The translations under genes were made by a program, and so were the position numbers. This document shows, in pieces, positions 7,501 through 8,778 of a DNA stretch of 8,778 nt. Location of the stretch: NCBI GenBank assembly GCA_025356915.1, contig JANXQG010000114.1, positions 1 through 8,778 on the forward strand, given 5' to 3'. The DNA comes from Planctomycetota bacterium (lineage in GTDB: Bacteria > Planctomycetota > Planctomycetia > Pirellulales > Thermoguttaceae). The stretch's first letter is position 1. Every line of letters starts with the position of its first letter. The notes beneath the pieces were generated by a model. The model made no database searches and was not told where the DNA came from. It saw nothing but the letters and a program-made list of their open reading frames with translations.

Positions 7501-7595
7501 CGTCCCCGGCGGAGGCGGAGGCAGGGAAAGAAGAAGAGACGTATACCGAGCGGCTCTTAAAGGCGAAGAAGAAGGCGTGGGAGGAACGCCCTTGA
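4527..7595 (+). CDS. Membrane-anchored double-VWA / glutamine amidotransferase-like protein
   Basis: This 1022-residue protein has two N-terminal membrane segments (about 24-39 and 51-70). A VWA domain follows (about 80-215) with a complete metal site: DQSLS (87-91), T153 and D179 in TDGN. A beta-rich linker leads to a class I GATase-like domain (about 325-445, LVMLGGAESFGAGGW) that shows no nucleophilic Cys at the usual turn. A second VWA-like domain (about 447-620) has a degenerate metal site: HASEI (454-458) replaces DxSxS, although LSDGD (552-556) remains. A beta domain (about 630-825), a membrane segment (about 887-905) and a charged tail (from about 930) complete it. Planctomycetes have many such proteins, likely assembling cell-envelope or chaperone-like complexes; the exact role is unknown. 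The N-terminus (residues 9-17, FFVIRHSSF) is encoded by the inverted-repeat arm, so the native start was probably altered. Confidence 0.93.
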   Translation: MTHMSSLHFFVIRHSSFTFSSPSYLAILLLLPVLWWYSYRRLAGLGKIRRWLALLFRTLVIVLLVAAAADMQIVRSNDHLTVLYLLDQSLSIPEEKRTAMIEYVRDEVHAHRHDKDRAGVIVFGRDAAIELPPFDDDLQMGSSIESLFDPQATNIAAAMKLAQATFPENAARRIVLVTDGNQNQGNALEQAQVVAAAGVGMDVVAIRYHTRAEVAVERVILPSEVRLNQPFDLRVVLSSNCDHKPGDTGEVPGRLIVTKIVDDQPIDRTEQRVTLPPGKKVFNLRQTIDSANFYTYEAKFVPDRPEDDAMPQNNRATAFTHVAGKGQVLLIVSQERPNEYNLLAERLRQHGLEVVVRGTDRLFSSLAELQIFDTIVLANVPRVTSDEVSFSDEQIDMLVRNTQQMGAGLVMLGGAESFGAGGWTGTELEKAMPVDFQIHNAEVAPRGALVLLMHASEIAQGNGIQKQIAKEAIKTLSGQDYCGVMQWNGNEQWIYSQRPVEIAQYRNKLLAAVDRMVPGDMPDFEPAMLLAEQGFAELQNKQQVAVKHMIVLSDGDPGAPQAATINRLRAMGVTISTVAVNAHGTSESQNLAKLASDGNGKYYSVNNPSKALPRIFQKEARRVSRPILYDPHSSFPVKQVSEHPMMSGIRELPPIQGYVLTSKKENPLVETVLLATKPGGEENTTILAGWNYGLGRAVAFTTDAGLRWTPDWSGSAAGDKLFAQIVRWSMRPSGGSGNLAATFEPLEGKMRVVVTALDDKNEFLNFLTMTGTAVGPDLKKPLGLGIEQTAPGRYVGTFPMHEAGSYFVTINPGRGMAPLRTGVNVPYSDEFRDREANDALLAQLAAVQPKDGPLGQLIENPDATGKLLEFNTFRHDLPKAGSSQEAWHWLILMASCVFLGDVFIRRVQVHFAWLPLQLVRMRDFILRRQPTPALPQYIERLKSRKAEVTEYLEQLRAAARFELPTQAPVDLKPIDELERVPHAASEPRTTEPSPAEAEAGKEEETYTERLLKAKKKAWEERP
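4551..4577 (+). repeat. Right tandem array of GTCATTC (right arm of inverted repeat)
   Basis: Three copies of GTCATTC (4557-4577), preceded by a T-run and C, are the exact reverse complement of 4102-4127 over 26 bases. The array lies inside the 5' end of the VWA gene and reads through as FVIRHSSF. The T-run in front (4551-4555) corresponds to the A-run after the left array. Confidence 0.95.
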
Positions 7596-7847
7596 GGCCC
7601 ACGGGTCGCCACTTCTTTCCAGTGCAGTCCCAAAACCGGTTGGCACTTAGATAAATTGGCTCCGCTCGTTCACCTTGACTTGACTAGTTCGCCTATTACG
7701 GGGTGTTGTGGACTTGGATGCACTGCGGCAATTCGTTGATCAGAACCAAGCTGGCCACAATCCAGGAGAATTTCAAACGACTCAGGTACATAGCTGGACT
7801 CCATGGGGGTGCTATTCAAAAATTCGGTGTAATCGTTGCCTGCCCCT
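7596..7847. other. Convergent intergenic region, no gene recognised
   Basis: This gap of about 250 bases separates the VWA gene from the convergent acyltransferase. Short open frames cross it on both strands, but none has a recognisable family, a ribosome binding site or full-length support. No T-run hairpin is visible for the VWA gene. A probable terminator for the acyltransferase lies at its right end. Confidence 0.5.
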
Positions 7848-7855
7848 CTACACCG
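7817..7855 (-). terminator. Possible rho-independent terminator of the acyltransferase gene
   Basis: On the minus strand CGGTGTA (7849-7855) pairs with TACACCG (7825-7831) across a 17-base loop, followed by AATTTTTG (7817-7824). The 7-bp stem begins within the last codons and contains part of the stop codon (7848-7850). The loop is long for a terminator and the T-run is short, so this is a modest call. Confidence 0.4.
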
Positions 7856-8510
7856 ACCTAATCTTTCCCGCAAACGCCGGGTGTTCTCGCAGAATAGCGT
7901 GGCATTGGCGAACTCGCCGCTCAACTTCTGCCATCAGTTCTCGCTCGTCGCAGCCTGCAACTTCTTCGGGCGGAATGGGCTTGCCGTAAACGACATGGAT
8001 CGTGCCGCGTCTGGGCAATTTCCGCGATCGAGGCCAGGCATCAAAGGCTCCTTCGATGGCGACAGGCAGAATCCATGCCTTCGACCGGGCGGCCAGCACA
8101 GTAAACCCGGGACGGAAAGGAGCCATTTCGCCGTCGCGAGTGCGCGTGCCTTCCGGGAAGATCAGCACCATTTCGCCACGCTTCAGGCGGCGGAGCGACT
8201 CCTTGATGCCATTAAGCCCTAGTCCGTCGCGGTCGATGGAAATCGCGTCCAGTGAGTGGATCAACCAGCGAAGGGGTGCGAAGCGAAACAGCGTCGCCCG
8301 GGCCAGATAGTTCATTCGCCGCCAACAGCCCGCCCCAATCAGAGGTGGGTCAAAGTGGCTCTGGTGATTGGAAACAACGAGTACCGGCCCAGTCTTGGGG
8401 ATATTCTTGTGGCCGCTATATCGGAGCCGATAGGCCAATGTACCTGCCAGGCAGATCAGAAATCGCAGGAATTGATACCAAAGGCGGTTTGGCAGGGAAC
8501 GCACAGACAT
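7848..8510 (-). CDS. plsC: 1-acyl-sn-glycerol-3-phosphate acyltransferase family protein (PlsC-like)
   Basis: This 220-residue protein is a lysophospholipid acyltransferase. The family transfers a fatty acyl group from acyl-ACP or acyl-CoA to lysophosphatidic acid, giving phosphatidic acid for membrane lipids. The catalytic motif NHQSHFD is present (48-54, His49 and Asp54), as are IDRD (92-95), FPEGTR (118-123, substrate phosphate binding) and PVAIEG (149-154). A hydrophobic N-terminal segment (about 14-27) suggests attachment to the inner membrane. The length is typical. The frame is open upstream to a TTG at 8582, but the first ATG is at 8510. A plausible promoter at 8555-8582 would place the transcript start near 8547, so I choose 8510. 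No clear Shine-Dalgarno sequence precedes it. Some family members acylate other lipids, so the symbol is tentative. Confidence 0.94.
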   Translation of the reverse strand: MSVRSLPNRLWYQFLRFLICLAGTLAYRLRYSGHKNIPKTGPVLVVSNHQSHFDPPLIGAGCWRRMNYLARATLFRFAPLRWLIHSLDAISIDRDGLGLNGIKESLRRLKRGEMVLIFPEGTRTRDGEMAPFRPGFTVLAARSKAWILPVAIEGAFDAWPRSRKLPRRGTIHVVYGKPIPPEEVAGCDERELMAEVERRVRQCHAILREHPAFAGKIRSV

Positions 8511-8554
8511 CGGGCAAGGTTTTTTGTTGAGGGGTGGGCGAGAATCAGATTGCA

Positions 8555-8582
8555 ATTGTAAGTTGCCCAAGGAGAATTGCAA
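8555..8582 (-). promoter_or_regulatory. Possible sigma70 promoter of the acyltransferase gene
   Basis: On the minus strand TTGCAA (8577-8582, four of six matches to the -35 consensus) is separated by 16 bases from TACAAT (8555-8560, five of six to the -10). The transcript would start near 8547, about 37 bases before the ATG at 8510. Both boxes lie in a 9-base direct repeat, TTGCAATTG (8550-8558 and 8577-8585). Confidence 0.4.
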
Positions 8583-8648
8583 TTGGCCACGGTAACCATC
8601 GGTTCTGCACGAAATCGCGAGAAACTCTCCCGTTTATACCTAACTGGC

Positions 8649-8682
8649 GGGTAATGCTGCTTCCGATGCAGGGCAATTACCC
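8649..8682. repeat. Nested imperfect hairpin upstream of the acyltransferase gene
   Basis: GGGTAAT (8649-8655) pairs with ATTACCC (8676-8682). Inside it, CTGC (8657-8660) pairs with GCAG (8668-8671). The structure is an 11-bp interrupted stem. It has no T-run and no coding context. It could be a protein site or an RNA structure of a gene beyond the window. Confidence 0.4.
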
Positions 8683-8740
8683 CAAGTTTGCGGCTGCCCG
8701 GCTGCCGAATACCGTGTAGAATTGTACGATGGTTAGGTAC

Positions 8741-8778
8741 GTCAGGCTCTCCAGCCTGACCAGTTCGCTGTCAGGCTG
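8741..8778. repeat. GTCAGGCT/AGCCTGAC palindromic repeat, cut by the window edge
   Basis: GTCAGGCT (8741-8748) and AGCCTGAC (8753-8760) form a perfect 8-bp stem with a CTCC loop. GTCAGGCTG recurs at 8770-8778, where the window stops, so a second hairpin probably continues beyond it. Short palindromes of this type are dispersed between genes in planctomycete genomes, as far as I recall; the array nature is inferred from one and a half copies. Confidence 0.6.

Noticed and set aside
7670..7924. 84-codon minus-strand frame across the acyltransferase 3' end
   Set aside because: Its first part overlaps the acyltransferase in another frame, and the rest shows no recognisable family. It has no ribosome binding site support.
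8511..8582. TTG at 8582 as the acyltransferase start
   Set aside because: The added 24 residues have no family similarity, and the candidate promoter would lie inside them. The ATG at 8510 fits the usual length.

Overview
The window looks like chromosomal DNA of a planctomycete, probably Pirellulales-like. The reasons are a planctomycete-specific secreted domain (TIGR03009 type), a Tat-exported Gfo/Idh/MocA oxidoreductase, an NHL-repeat lipoprotein, and a large membrane protein combining VWA and glutamine-amidotransferase-like domains. This assignment rests on family recognition, not on a search.

Layout. Bases 72-1433 (minus) carry a secreted Gfo/Idh/MocA oxidoreductase with a good -10 box. 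A small ribbon-helix-helix (RHH) antitoxin-like gene (1567-1809, plus) follows, with a near-consensus sigma70 promoter overlaid by three TGTATT half-sites. No toxin gene accompanies it. Its stop codon abuts that of a convergent TIGR03009-type secreted protein (1810-3012, minus). A six-bladed NHL lipoprotein (3177-4100, plus) comes next, then a four-helix-bundle S23/IVP-family gene (4111-4530, plus), then a 1022-residue VWA/GATase-like membrane protein (4527-7595, plus). An acyltransferase of the PlsC family (7848-8510, minus) closes the coding part. The right edge holds a GTCAGGCT/AGCCTGAC palindrome that starts to repeat as the window ends.

The most unusual structure is around the S23 gene. 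It is bracketed by a perfect 26-bp inverted repeat built from a 7-bp unit, GAATGAC on the left and GTCATTC on the right. The left arm holds the stop codon of the NHL gene and the start codon of the S23 gene. The right arm lies inside the 5' end of the VWA gene and encodes part of its N-terminus. Because 7 is not a multiple of 3, the left array presents a TGA and an overlapping ATG in every frame, while the right array is open in every frame. The arrangement resembles a small insertion cassette whose ends are compatible with surrounding genes, wedged between two genes that were probably once adjacent.

Functionally, the NHL lipoprotein, S23 protein and VWA protein lie on one strand with overlapping or abutting ends and could be co-transcribed. 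The flanking genes (oxidoreductase, antitoxin, TIGR03009 protein, acyltransferase) look like independent units.
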